NCBI GenBank assembly: GCA_963697205.1
Contig: CAVONB010000005.1
Location: 1-64,000, forward strand
Direction of reading: 5' to 3'
DNA: 64,000 nt
From: CAVONB01 sp963697205
GTDB taxonomy: Bacteria > Pseudomonadota > Alphaproteobacteria > Rhizobiales > Hyphomicrobiaceae
Below, one piece after another: positions 28,359 through 37,231 of the stretch. The notes under the pieces were generated by a model, which was not told where the DNA came from, did not search any database, and worked only from the letters and a program-made list of their open reading frames with translations. Every line of letters begins with the position of its first letter. The stretch's first letter is position 1. Made by a program: the position numbers and the translations under genes.

Positions 28359-29997
28359 ATGTCCACGCGCGAAGCTGCAAACGCCGCACTTCGATTTCGG
28401 CCTCGGCGCCCGGCCCGAGGACATCGAGCGGATCGCGTCGGACCCGCGCGGCTGGGTGTTGGCCTGCCTGACAACAAAGGACCAGGCTCTCATCCAGGAC
28501 GACACGCTGCGGCCCAGTCACGTCGTCTATACCGAGTTGCAGCAGGCCCAGCGCGCCTTGCGCGCCGAGCGCAAGGCGAACGTCAATGGTAACGATGCCG
28601 CCGCCCCACCTCCCCCCGGTCGGCCCGCCAGACCGGGCGCGATGGCCGATGGCATGGCCGGCGCGATGCCCGACGCCATGTCCGATGCCACATCCGGTAC
28701 CATTCTTGGCGCCCCGTCTGACGCCAAGCCTGACGCCAAGCCTGACGCCATGTCTGAGACCATGTCTGAGACCAAGTTCGGCGCGGCCGCCGACACGATG
28801 CGGTCGGGCGCCATAAACGAGAACGAGACAAGGCCGATGAAGGGCAACCGGCGCAATGGTGGCAAGGCCGAGCTGAACGACGCACAGCGCATCCGGCGCG
28901 GAACGTTCAACGCCGAGGTTATGGCCCGCATCACCAAGGCACGGACCACCCCGACACCGTTCCTCGAACGCCTCGTCATGTTCTGGTCGAACCACTTCAG
29001 CGTCAGCGCACGCAAGGTGCCGGTCATGGCACTCGCCGGCGCATTCGAGCGCGAAGCCATCCGCCCGCACGTCCTGGGCCGCTTCGCCGACATGCTGCTC
29101 GCCGTCGAGCAGCACCCCGCCATGCTCGTCTACCTCGACAACGTCGGCTCGACCGGCCCCAACAGCCGCGCCGGCCGCAACCGCGGCCGCGGCCTCAACG
29201 AGAACCTCGCCCGCGAGATCCTGGAGCTGCACACCCTCGGCGTCGACGGCGGCTATACCCAGGACGACGTGACCAACCTCGCCCGCCTCATCACCGGCTG
29301 GACGGTCGGCAACGTCAACCAGCCCGACGCCGTATCCGGCCACTTCTACTTCGCCCGCAACCGCCACGAGCCCGGCACCTGGACGATCGCGGGCAAGACC
29401 TACCGAAGCGGCAACGAGAACGCCGGCCGCCAATGCCTGCTCGACCTGGCGCGCCACCCCGCAACCGCCCGCCACATTACGCGCAAATTCGCACGCCACT
29501 TCGTCGGCGATAACGCCGCCGCCAGCCTCCTCGAGCGCCTTGAGGCGACCTTCCGCGAAACGGACGGCGACCTCGCCGCACTGACCAACGCCCTCGTCAT
29601 GAGCGACGATGCCTGGCAGACCCCGCCCCGCAAGATCCTGCCGCCCTACGACTTCCTCGTCGCCATCTCGCGCGTGTTCGACATCGACCTGCCACCCCGC
29701 CAGATCTTCCGCCTCTCCGCCGCCCTCGGCCAGCCGCTGTGGCGGCCGCCCTCGCCGAAGGGCTGGCCCGACGACGACGACGCCTGGATGGCGCCCGCTG
29801 CCCTGCGTGAGCGGCTGCGCTTCGCCGAGCGCACATCCGTGGCGATCGCGCGCAAGGATATCGATCCCCGCGAAATCGCCGGTCGCGTCCTGGGCGAGCG
29901 CATGAGCGAGCCGACACGGATGGCCATCGCGCGTGCGGAAACGCGCGCGCAGGGCTTCGAAATGCTGATCATGTCGCCGGAATTCCAGAGGAGATGA
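28359..29997 (+). CDS. DUF1800 family protein, one frameshift near 28397
   Basis: About 545 residues. It begins MSTREAANAALRF at 28359 (AGGAG 7 bases upstream) and, after removal of one T from the TTT near 28396-28398, continues GLGARPEDIERIASDPRGW. DUF1800 hallmarks are present: PFLERLVMFWSNHFSVS, EQHPAMLVYLDN, NENLAREILELHTLGVDGGY, DVTNLARLITGW and HITRKFARHFV. These proteins are found beside DUF1501 sulfatase-like proteins, as here, and the pair is thought to act in the envelope. Residues about 90-145 are a low-complexity insertion rich in DA, MS and KP. The stop overlaps an upstream-of-choice ATG of the next gene. Confidence 0.88.
28719..28780 (+). repeat. 12-bp coding repeats in the DUF1800 gene
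   Basis: Three 12-base units (GACGCCAAGCCT, GACGCCAAGCCT, GACGCCATGTCT) are followed by two (GAGACCATGTCT, GAGACCAAGTTC). They lie inside a longer stretch of ATGxCCGAYGCC-like units from about 28640. They encode DAKPDAKPDAMSETMSETK, probably a disordered linker that expands by slippage in multiples of three. Confidence 0.8.
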
Positions 29998-30002
29998 CCG
30001 CG

Positions 30003-31232
30003 ATGAGCTGTGACGAGCACGCTTTGCTGAGCCGCCGCAACATCCTCCTCGGCGGCGCCAGTCTGGCGCTGTGGGGCCTGACCCCGCGCCTCTCCTTTGC
30101 CGGCACGCGCGATCCGCGCCTTTTGTGCGTCGTACTGCGTGGCGGCCTCGACGGGCTATCCATGGTCGCCCCGGTCGGCGATCCCGACTACGAGCGCCTG
30201 CGTGGCGAGCTTGCGCTGCCCAAGTCCGGCTTAAACGCGGGCTTGCCGCTCGACAACTTCTTCGTGCTCAACGCCGGCATGCCCCACTTGCACGCGCTCT
30301 ACAGGAAGGGCGAGGCACTGTTCCTCCACGCCACCGCCTCGCCGTATCGCGGCCGCTCACACTTCGACGGCCAGGACGTCCTGGAAAGCGGTCTGCCCAG
30401 TGTCGGTCGCTCCGATACCGGCTGGCTCAATCGCGCCCTCGATGTGCTGCCCGCGACAGGCCGCGCCGCGCCCGCCAAGGGTCTGGCCATCGGCGCCATG
30501 GTTCCGCTCGTCATGCGCGGCAAGGCGCCTGTCATGTCCTGGATCGACAAGACGAGCCCCCTGCCCTTGCGCCCCTCGACCATCGAGCGACTGATGGATC
30601 TCTACGCCCATACTGACCCGGGCCTTGCCAAGGCCTTCGCCGAGGGCATCGCCATCGAGGACATGACGAAGGACGCGGCAATGGCGCAGCCGACCGGCCC
30701 GCGCCGCTTTCGCGCGTTCATCGAGGCGGCGGAGGCCGCCGCCCGCTTCATGACCAAGGACGGCGGACCGCGCATCGGCGCCCTCAGCTATAACGGCTGG
30801 GACACGCACGCCAACGAGGGAGCCGTCGACGGCAATCTGGCGCGCGCCTTGACGGGGCTCGATCTGGCCATCGAAGCGCTCGCCACAGGACTGGGCCCAG
30901 CGTGGAAGGACACCGTCGTCGTCATCCTGACCGAGTTCGGCCGCACCGCCCGCATCAACGGCACACGCGGCACGGACCACGGCACGGCCACCGTCGCCCT
31001 CCTCGTCGGCGGCGCGGTCAAGGGCGGCCGCATCCTCGCCAACTGGCCGGGCCTCAACGAGAAGGCGCTGTTCCAGGGCCGCGACCTGGCGCCGACGCGC
31101 GACACGCGCAGCCTCCTGAAGGGCGTCTTGCGCGATCACCTCGGCATGCCCGATGGCCTGCTCGCCTCGACCGTGTTTCCAGAAAGCGCGACAGTCGCCG
31201 CACTCGACGGCCTCGTCGCATCCCCGACGTAA
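30003..31232 (+). CDS. DUF1501 family exported protein (Tat signal)
   Basis: A 409-residue protein of the DUF1501 family, which shares the alkaline phosphatase/sulfatase fold. The N-terminus LSRRNILLGGASLALWGLT is a twin-arginine signal. Core motifs are VVLRGGLDGLSMVAPVGDP, SHFDGQDVLESG, DTGWLNRAL, LSYNGWDTHANEG, TEFGRTARINGTRGTDHGTA and LVGGAVKGG. The start at 30003 is preferred because GAGGAG (29988-29993) is 9 bases upstream. The alternative ATG at 29994 overlaps the DUF1800 stop. The two are translationally coupled and probably function as a pair outside the cytoplasm. Confidence 0.92.
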   Translation: MSCDEHALLSRRNILLGGASLALWGLTPRLSFAGTRDPRLLCVVLRGGLDGLSMVAPVGDPDYERLRGELALPKSGLNAGLPLDNFFVLNAGMPHLHALYRKGEALFLHATASPYRGRSHFDGQDVLESGLPSVGRSDTGWLNRALDVLPATGRAAPAKGLAIGAMVPLVMRGKAPVMSWIDKTSPLPLRPSTIERLMDLYAHTDPGLAKAFAEGIAIEDMTKDAAMAQPTGPRRFRAFIEAAEAAARFMTKDGGPRIGALSYNGWDTHANEGAVDGNLARALTGLDLAIEALATGLGPAWKDTVVVILTEFGRTARINGTRGTDHGTATVALLVGGAVKGGRILANWPGLNEKALFQGRDLAPTRDTRSLLKGVLRDHLGMPDGLLASTVFPESATVAALDGLVASPT

Positions 31233-31236
31233 GGCC

Positions 31237-31743
31237 TCAGCGCGAAACAGCGTCGTTTGGGTCGAGCACGTCGACGCGCACGCGCGCCAGACCCTGCTGC
31301 GCCATGCCGAGCACGTGCGCAGCACGCTCCGTCAGATCGATGATACGGCCCGCCTTGAACGGCCCGCGATCATTGATGCGCACGACCACCACCCGGCCGC
31401 TCGCAACGTGTGTGACGCGCACCTGAGTCCCAAACGGCAGCGTACGATGCGCCGCCGTCATCGCATGCCGGTCGAACGGTTCACCGCTCGCCGTCTGCGT
31501 CCCCTGCCAATAAAACGAGGCGAGCCCCGATTGTGTCGACCCGGGGTCCACCCCGGTGACCGGGAGGGCGCCCGTTTCGATACCCCGCGTGACACTGCGG
31601 CGCGGGGCAGGGCGCACCTCCACTTGCCAGCCACCGGCAACGAAACGCTCCCCGCGCTGCGCGCTCCCGGCATCCGAAAGCCCGGTTGCGGCCAGCAGGA
31701 TGACTGCGGCGCAAAGGGCGGACTTGGGTTGGTGTGATGGCAT
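31237..31743 (-). CDS. RlpA-like double-psi beta-barrel protein, copy 1
   Basis: A 168-residue exported protein. The signal peptide begins MPSHQPKSALCAAVILLAAT. The C-terminal RlpA domain reads GLASFYWQGTQTASGEPFDR, AMTAAHRTLPFGTQVRV and VVVRINDRGPFKAGRIIDLT. This domain in RlpA cleaves denuded glycan strands of peptidoglycan. Its Asp (NDRGPF) and the His (AAHRTLPFG) are in place. No SPOR domain is present, so it is a short form. It is convergent with the DUF1501 gene and lies downstream of a second RlpA-like gene. Confidence 0.9.
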   Translation of the reverse strand: MPSHQPKSALCAAVILLAATGLSDAGSAQRGERFVAGGWQVEVRPAPRRSVTRGIETGALPVTGVDPGSTQSGLASFYWQGTQTASGEPFDRHAMTAAHRTLPFGTQVRVTHVASGRVVVVRINDRGPFKAGRIIDLTERAAHVLGMAQQGLARVRVDVLDPNDAVSR

Positions 31744-31791
31744 CGTGCGCGAGCCGTTAGTCGGATTCGCCCCCACGCGCAAAAGACCAGA

Positions 31792-31830
31792 CGAAAGCGG
31801 CGCCCATCGGTCAGATGGGCGCCGCTTTCG
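31792..31830 (-). terminator. Rho-independent terminator between the two RlpA-like genes
   Basis: A perfect 16-bp stem (CGAAAGCGGCGCCCAT with ATGGGCGCCGCTTTCG) closes a 7-base loop about 40 bases after the stop of copy 2. On the minus strand it is followed by TCTGGTCTTTT. It should end the copy-2 transcript before copy 1, so the two genes are probably transcribed separately. Confidence 0.75.
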
Positions 31831-31870
31831 ATACGTGAATGTTAAAAGCCGAAAGCGTGACGCCGATGCC

Positions 31871-32437
31871 TCAGCGGCCAAGAACCGCGAGCTCGACGGG
31901 CGCCAGTCCAGCCCCCTTCATGCCGATGGCGCCAGCCGCCGCCACCGACAGATCGATGACACGGCCAGCGATGTATGGACCGCGATCGTTGATCGTCACC
32001 GTCACCGAGCGGCCGTTGCGCTTGTTCGTCACGCGCACCTTGGTCCCGAACGGCAGCGACTTGTGCGCCGCCGTCATGGCGTTCGGATTGAACCAGCCGC
32101 CGGAAGCGACCTTCTGCGGCTGCCAGTAATAGGACGCGACGCCCGACTGGTAGGAGCTGCCGCCGGAGCTGTCGCTGTCGGCCACAGAGGCCCGGCGACG
32201 CTTCTTGGGAGCCGGCGCGCTCTCGACATCCCCCGATTCCGCCTTGCTGGTCCGCGTGCGCTTGCGCTTGGGCGCGCCGTCCTCGTCCTCGCCGCGAGCC
32301 TCGCGCATGTTCGCGCCGATCCATTCATTGCCCACGTAGTCCGTGCTCCAGCCGCGTGCGAAGGCTTGCGAGCCTGCCGACGTCCACGCGAGCATCACCG
32401 TTGCGGCCAAGCCGCCCAGCATCACGATTTTTCTCAT
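31871..32437 (-). CDS. RlpA-like double-psi beta-barrel protein, copy 2
   Basis: A 188-residue exported protein starting MRKIVMLGGLAATVMLAWTS at 32437 with GGAGGT in good position. After the signal peptide comes a charged linker (residues about 50-95; APKRKRTRTSKAE, PKKRRRASVADS). The RlpA domain follows: GVASYYWQPQKVASGGWFNP, AMTAAHKSLPFGTKVRV and VTINDRGPYIAGRVIDLS. It is clearly paralogous to copy 1 but differs in having the basic linker, which may bind peptidoglycan or teichoic-like polymers (inference). Confidence 0.92.
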   Translation of the reverse strand: MRKIVMLGGLAATVMLAWTSAGSQAFARGWSTDYVGNEWIGANMREARGEDEDGAPKRKRTRTSKAESGDVESAPAPKKRRRASVADSDSSGGSSYQSGVASYYWQPQKVASGGWFNPNAMTAAHKSLPFGTKVRVTNKRNGRSVTVTINDRGPYIAGRVIDLSVAAAGAIGMKGAGLAPVELAVLGR

Positions 32438-32972
32438 ATCACCTCCGTTACAGTACACCGGTGACCGCGCCGACGGACGCGCGCGAGGTGCGCGCTGCCG
32501 CACCGCTCACCCGGTTCGGACGCACGCCTGCGTCACGCACGAGGTGACGCCGACGCGGTTGCCGGATGTCGCGGTGAGCAGCGTGTGCGGCCCCTCTGTC
32601 GTGCTGCGCAGATCTGTCTGCAGCCCGGCAACGCAACCTCTTCTGCCACCGTACGGAAAGACCCTTGGTCTCCCCGGGGCGGGACACAAGCACCACCCTC
32701 CCCGGCGGTCAACCGGAAAAACCAACCGAGCGAGCCAAATTGTCGCGGCCAATCCGAGGGTTGTGACAGCAGACGCACACCGAGTTGCAACATCGCGACA
32801 GCCCCACCCGCAGAATGCCGCGACCGGCCAAAAAACAGAGGCCGTCGCGCAACACAACGACCTCGGATCTCGATCGATCACAAAAGATTTCGCAGCAGCA
32901 AGAAACGTCACTTCTGGCGCTGTTGCGCCCGGTTCCAGACCCGCGAAGCGTCGCCGGCCGGCCGGCGGCCCG
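32438..32972. other. Intergenic region with no recognised gene
   Basis: About 535 bases between copy 2 of the RlpA-like gene and the end of the SDR gene. Open frames occur on both strands but none has a ribosome-binding site with family resemblance. I see no repeat or RNA. Confidence 0.5.
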
Positions 32973-33752
32973 TCACAGCGTACCGGGGTAATAACCGCCG
33001 TCGATCAGGATGTTCTGCGCCGTGATATAGCCCGCATGGGCCGAGCACAGGAACGCGGCAGCCGCGCCGAACTCGTCGGGATCACCAAACCGCTGTGCCG
33101 GAATCTGCTTGCGCTTGGTAGCCTGAACCTCCTCCAGCGACTTGCCGGACAGCTCCGCCGCCCGCCGCGAATTGCCGCGATGCCGGTCCGTGTCGAACTG
33201 GCCCGGCAGCAATCCGTTGATCGTCACGTTGTGCGCCGACGCCTTGCGCGCGAGCGCCGACACGGCCCCCGTCAATCCCGCGCGGGCGCCGTTAGAAAGC
33301 TCCAGTTGCGCGATCGGGGCCTTTACCGATCCCGACGTGATGTTGAGGATGCGCCCGAAGCCGCGATCCATCATGCCGTAGACGGTGGCGTGGATGAGCG
33401 CGATCGGCGAGATCATGTTGGACTCCACCGCCTTGCGCCAGTCGTCGAGCCCGAACGTCTTGAAGTCGCCCGGCGGCGGCCCGCCCGCGTTGTTGATCAG
33501 GATGTCGGGTTCCGGGCATGCAGCCAGCAGCGCATTGCGGCCCGCTTCCGTCGTCACGTCACACGCGATCGCCGTCACCTTCACACCGGTCGCCGCGCGG
33601 ATCTCCGCAGCGGTGGCCTCCAGCACATCTGCGCCGCGTGCGCAGATCACGAGTTCCACGCCGTCACGCGCCAGCGCCATCGCGCAGCCCTTGCCCAGTC
33701 CCTTCGACGCCGCGCAGACAATCGCCTTCCGGCCCCTGATGCCGAGATCCAT
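32973..33752 (-). CDS. SDR family oxidoreductase lacking the canonical YxxxK
   Basis: A 259-residue Rossmann protein of the short-chain dehydrogenase/reductase family. The cofactor loop reads VCAASKGLGKGCAMA (about residues 12-26) rather than TGxxxGxG, and NNAGG follows the fourth strand. The active-site Ser is present (ILNITSGSVKAP), but where YxxxK should follow the sequence is LSNGARAGLTG, so both Tyr and Lys are replaced. This matches a known beta-ketoacyl-reductase-like SDR subgroup without the usual tetrad. Substrate and even redox activity are therefore uncertain. The start at 33752 gives a standard N-terminus (MDLGIRGRKAIVC). Confidence 0.85.
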   Translation of the reverse strand: MDLGIRGRKAIVCAASKGLGKGCAMALARDGVELVICARGADVLEATAAEIRAATGVKVTAIACDVTTEAGRNALLAACPEPDILINNAGGPPPGDFKTFGLDDWRKAVESNMISPIALIHATVYGMMDRGFGRILNITSGSVKAPIAQLELSNGARAGLTGAVSALARKASAHNVTINGLLPGQFDTDRHRGNSRRAAELSGKSLEEVQATKRKQIPAQRFGDPDEFGAAAAFLCSAHAGYITAQNILIDGGYYPGTL

Positions 33753-33996
33753 GACCTGAAATCCTTTTGTGAGGGCGCCTTGACCATCGCAACGTCCCGC
33801 CTCGAGGACGGGTCGCAGCCACTTCGCCACGGTTCGCCTGCCGACCACTTCACCGACAGCATGCACCGTGCATCGTGCCGGTCAAGGCACGACAACGCCT
33901 GCAACGCCCGGCTTCCGCCAGGCGCCCGCGTCGATGGTCGAAGTCAGGGTCGAGATTGTGTTGCGGCGACTCAGTCATGAGGCGCCGCAGCCAGCG

Positions 33997-34254
33997 TCAC
34001 GCGCGCCGGCGCTCCGCTTCGCCGCTGAGATCCTGCAGCCGTTCCAGCGCCGTCTCCAGTGCGCGCTTCTCCGCGTCCACCTCGTCGCGCAGGTTTCGGA
34101 TCTCCGCGATCCATTCGCTGACGAGCGCGGGATTGTGACGAGCGATCGATGACAATTCGGTCGCCGGCCGATCGAGCACGGTATGTGCCAGGCGATCCAG
34201 CTGGCGGCGATCGATAGCGTCTCTCGACCGGGCATCTCCGAGGGCGTTCTTCAT
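33997..34254 (-). CDS. Small coiled-coil hypothetical protein
   Basis: 85 residues beginning MKNALGDARSRDAIDRRQLD at 34254, with GGGAGGA 9 bases upstream. Residues about 45-80 (IAEIRNLRDEVDAEKRALET then ALERLQDL) form a strong predicted coiled coil. No membrane segment or named domain is seen. It may oligomerise or bind a partner. The ribosome-binding site makes it a convincing small gene despite its size. Confidence 0.65.
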   Translation of the reverse strand: MKNALGDARSRDAIDRRQLDRLAHTVLDRPATELSSIARHNPALVSEWIAEIRNLRDEVDAEKRALETALERLQDLSGEAERRRA

Positions 34255-34713
34255 GGCCGTAATCCTCCCTGGACAGAGATGTTGTAGGACGTACGCGACC
34301 TCGAACTTGGGCGCGCACATGATTATCCACAAGATGTCGTTGTGCAGTGCGATGTTTTCACTTGACGAAGACTTGACGATAACTGCAGCGCACCTGAAAG
34401 CCGACAGCGATCTGCATCTCAACGCCACAGCCCACCTGTGGGCTCCTGCGACATTTTCTGCCACCGCAGCCTTCCGCCTGCGCGACGACGGCGCTGCGGC
34501 GCCGTGTTGCACTGCAACCCGGCCACCACGGGCCTCCACACCAACCCTGCCCGGCGGGGCTTGGCGACGAACGGCCGCGCAGTCGCACGACCGTCACAGG
34601 ATTTTGAGAGGTTGACCCGCGACGTCCTTGCTCCCAACGTGCCCGCCGACGGCCGGGGTGGTACCGAGGGTCGGTGAAGCCCTGATGACAGGATCAAGGC
34701 GAACCGGACATCA
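34255..34713. other. Divergent intergenic region
   Basis: About 460 bases between the small coiled-coil gene (minus) and the chromate transporter gene (plus). It holds an AT-richer patch near 34310-34395 that could contain promoters. No gene or repeat was recognised. Confidence 0.45.
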
Positions 34714-36033
34714 ATGCAGCCGAATTCGGAACACGCAGGCGTTGCAACGCCACACTTCTCGCCCAGCTTCGCCGAAGCCACCGCGACCTTCGCGCGGATA
34801 GGCTTCCTGTCGTTCGGCGGACCGGCTGGCCAGATCGCGCTGATGCATCGCACCCTGGTCGACGAGAAGCGCTGGCTCGACGAGCGGCGGTTCCTCAACG
34901 CGCTCAATTTCTGCATGCTGCTGCCCGGCCCCGAGGCGATGCAGTTGGCGACCTACGCCGGCTGGCGCCTGCACGGCGTGCGCGGCGGCCTGATGGCAGG
35001 CCTGCTGTTCGTCATCCCCGGCGCGCTTCTCATCCTGGCCCTCGCAATCGGTTATGGCTTGTGGGGCACCCTCCCCCTCACCGCCGCGGTCTTCCTCGGC
35101 ATCAAGGCCGCCGTGCTCGCAATCGTGTTCGAGGCCTACCTGCGCATCGCGCGACGCGCACTCAAGGCGCGCACGGACTGGGCCATCTCCACGCTCGCCT
35201 TCATCGCCATCTTCTTCCTGGCCGCCCCCTTCCCGCTGATTGTCGTCGCCGCGCTGGCATTCGGCTACTGGCGCGGCGGCGGTATTCCCGAAGAGCTGGA
35301 GACAGAGGCGGCGCCGCTGGTCGCAGCCGAGCCGCGCACGATCATGACGGTTGCCCTTTGGCTCGCCATCTGGATCGTGCCGCTGTGGATCGCAGCGCGT
35401 GTGATGCCCGACGTGTACTCACACATCGCCCTCTTCTTTTCGAAGATGGCCGTGGTCACGTTCGGCGGCGCCTATGCCGTGCTCGCCTACGTCGCGCAGG
35501 ACGCCGTCACCGTCTACGATTGGCTGTCGGCGGGCGAGATGCTCGATGGCCTGGGCCTCGCCGAAACCACACCCGGCCCGCTGATCCTGGTCAACGCCTT
35601 CGTCGGCACGCTGGCCGGCATGCGCGATGGCGCAACGCTTTCGATCGCCGGCGCCGTGGGCGGCTGGGCCGTGACGCTGTGGGCGACTTTCGCGCCGTGT
35701 TTCCTTTGGATCTTCGCCGGCGCGCCCTACGTCGAGCGCTTGAGCGCCGAGCCCCGCCTGAAGAGCGCGCTTGCTGCCGTGACGGCCGCCGTCACCGGCG
35801 TCATCCTCAACCTGACGCTCTGGTTTGCCCTCAACGTCCTGTTTTCCAAGGTCGGCACGGTCAACGTCGGACCGCTGCGCATTCACACCCTCGACGCCAA
35901 CTCGTTGTCCGTACCCGCACTCGCACTGACGGCGCTCGCCTTCGTATTGTTGTTCCTCTTCAAGCGCGGCGTACTGACCACGCTCTCGATCTGCGCCGCA
36001 GCCGCGCTCACTTGGCACTGGATCGTATCTTAG
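34714..36033 (+). CDS. chrA: Chromate transporter (CHR family, two-domain)
   Basis: A 439-residue inner-membrane protein. Two homologous CHR halves are visible. The first contains FLSFGGPAGQIALMHRTLVD then LNFCMLLPGPEAMQLATYAG. The second contains VTFGGAYAVLAYVAQDAVTV then ETTPGPLILVNAFVGTLAG. About ten to twelve helices are present. Long-chain ChrA proteins export chromate using the proton gradient, though some members have other or unknown anions. The gene is alone, with no chrB regulator beside it. Confidence 0.92.
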   Translation: MQPNSEHAGVATPHFSPSFAEATATFARIGFLSFGGPAGQIALMHRTLVDEKRWLDERRFLNALNFCMLLPGPEAMQLATYAGWRLHGVRGGLMAGLLFVIPGALLILALAIGYGLWGTLPLTAAVFLGIKAAVLAIVFEAYLRIARRALKARTDWAISTLAFIAIFFLAAPFPLIVVAALAFGYWRGGGIPEELETEAAPLVAAEPRTIMTVALWLAIWIVPLWIAARVMPDVYSHIALFFSKMAVVTFGGAYAVLAYVAQDAVTVYDWLSAGEMLDGLGLAETTPGPLILVNAFVGTLAGMRDGATLSIAGAVGGWAVTLWATFAPCFLWIFAGAPYVERLSAEPRLKSALAAVTAAVTGVILNLTLWFALNVLFSKVGTVNVGPLRIHTLDANSLSVPALALTALAFVLLFLFKRGVLTTLSICAAAALTWHWIVS

Positions 36034-36048
36034 GCGCGCGCATTACGA

Positions 36049-36984
36049 TCACGCCTCCGTCAGCCCGGCCAGCGCCGGTCGCGCGATGATCTCGGCAAAC
36101 CGCTGTCGGATCGGATCGATCGCCGCCGCGAACGCGCGCCGCGCCTGTGGCGCGATCTCTGTGAACAGCGTGCCCGCTTGCGTCATCGTCGCCTTCAGCC
36201 GCTCATCTTCTTCCCGCGCCAGCGCTCGCTGATAGGCCGTCGCCTCCCGCGCCGCGGCCATCACGCAGTCGCGCACACCGGCAGACCACCCCGCCCAGCG
36301 GTCCCGATTGCACACCAGGAACGACACACCGTAGAGGTGCTCGGTCAGAGCGATGTGCCGGTGCAGCCTGTCCAATCCGAAGCCATGGATGTTGATCAAC
36401 GGATTCTCCTGGGCATCTACCTCACCCCTCTCGATCGCACCGACCAGCTTGCCGATGTCGAGCGATACCGCCTCGAAGCCGACGAGCCCCATCGCCTCGC
36501 GGATCAGCGGGCTCGTCTGCGTGCGCACACGCAGGCCTTTGCAATCCTGCGGCCCATGTATCGGGTGCACCGCGTTGGAGATCTGACGCACGCCGTTGTC
36601 CCAGATGGCGAGCACTTTCACCGGCATGCCGCGCGTCTGGGCCTGATCGACGAGAGGCCGGACACCCCGGTCCAAAACGTCCCGCGCACGGTCCCGTGAC
36701 GCGATCAGGAACGGAATGTCGAACACCTGCAGCTCCGGCACGTAAGCGTGGAAATGGATCGACGTCGTCGTCGCCATGTCGAACGTGCCGTCCGCCACCT
36801 TCGCCACCAGCGCCGCCGTCGGCAGCCCCAGCTCCAGGATATTCGACGTCACCTCCGTTGCGATCGGGCCCTCCGCCGTCTCGCTGGCTTCAAGCAGTCC
36901 CGCCAGCCGCCGGATCGACCGCGAATTGACCGTCGCCTCCGGCTGATAGCCGGCAATGCGCAGCGTTTGTCTGGGTTGAGGCAT
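36049..36984 (-). CDS. TRAP-type (DctP-like) solute-binding protein without a signal peptide
   Basis: A 311-residue protein of the DctP fold. Visible motifs are MATTTSIHFHAYVPELQVFD, IPFLIASRDRARDVLDRGVR, the substrate-carboxylate region VHPIHGPQDCKGLRVRTQTS, and GKLVGAIERGEVDAQENPL. The start at 36984 (MPQPRQTLRIAGYQPEATVN) is supported by AAGGGG at 9-base spacing, and no signal peptide precedes the mature fold. No TRAP membrane subunits (DctQ/DctM) are nearby. It is either exported by a route not visible here, has lost its signal, or works as a cytoplasmic binding protein. Confidence 0.82.
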   Translation of the reverse strand: MPQPRQTLRIAGYQPEATVNSRSIRRLAGLLEASETAEGPIATEVTSNILELGLPTAALVAKVADGTFDMATTTSIHFHAYVPELQVFDIPFLIASRDRARDVLDRGVRPLVDQAQTRGMPVKVLAIWDNGVRQISNAVHPIHGPQDCKGLRVRTQTSPLIREAMGLVGFEAVSLDIGKLVGAIERGEVDAQENPLINIHGFGLDRLHRHIALTEHLYGVSFLVCNRDRWAGWSAGVRDCVMAAAREATAYQRALAREEDERLKATMTQAGTLFTEIAPQARRAFAAAIDPIRQRFAEIIARPALAGLTEA

Positions 36985-37231
36985 GAAGACGGTCCCCTTC
37001 TTTGCGCGCGGCCGATGACATCGACCCCAGTCTAAGGCGCTTCGCTGCGCAATACGACAGCAACCACCTCGATTGATCGCGCTTTGGCCAGGCGATAGCC
37101 TGATGCCGAGAACACGCCGCTTCGGCCTCTGCCGTTCGCGCCAAACACAGCAAGATAAGTGGTACGGCCCGGGTCGTCAGTGCTGACCCATCACCAACCA
37201 TCACGGACGGTTTCACATCGCGGGAAGACAA

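Noticed and set aside
28225..29499. Minus-strand frame of 424 codons opposite DUF1800
   Set aside because: It is a shadow of the DUF1800 gene, whose family motifs are clear on the plus strand.
36000..36060. Search for a terminator between the convergent chrA and DctP-like genes
   Set aside because: Only 15 bases separate the stops and no stem was found.
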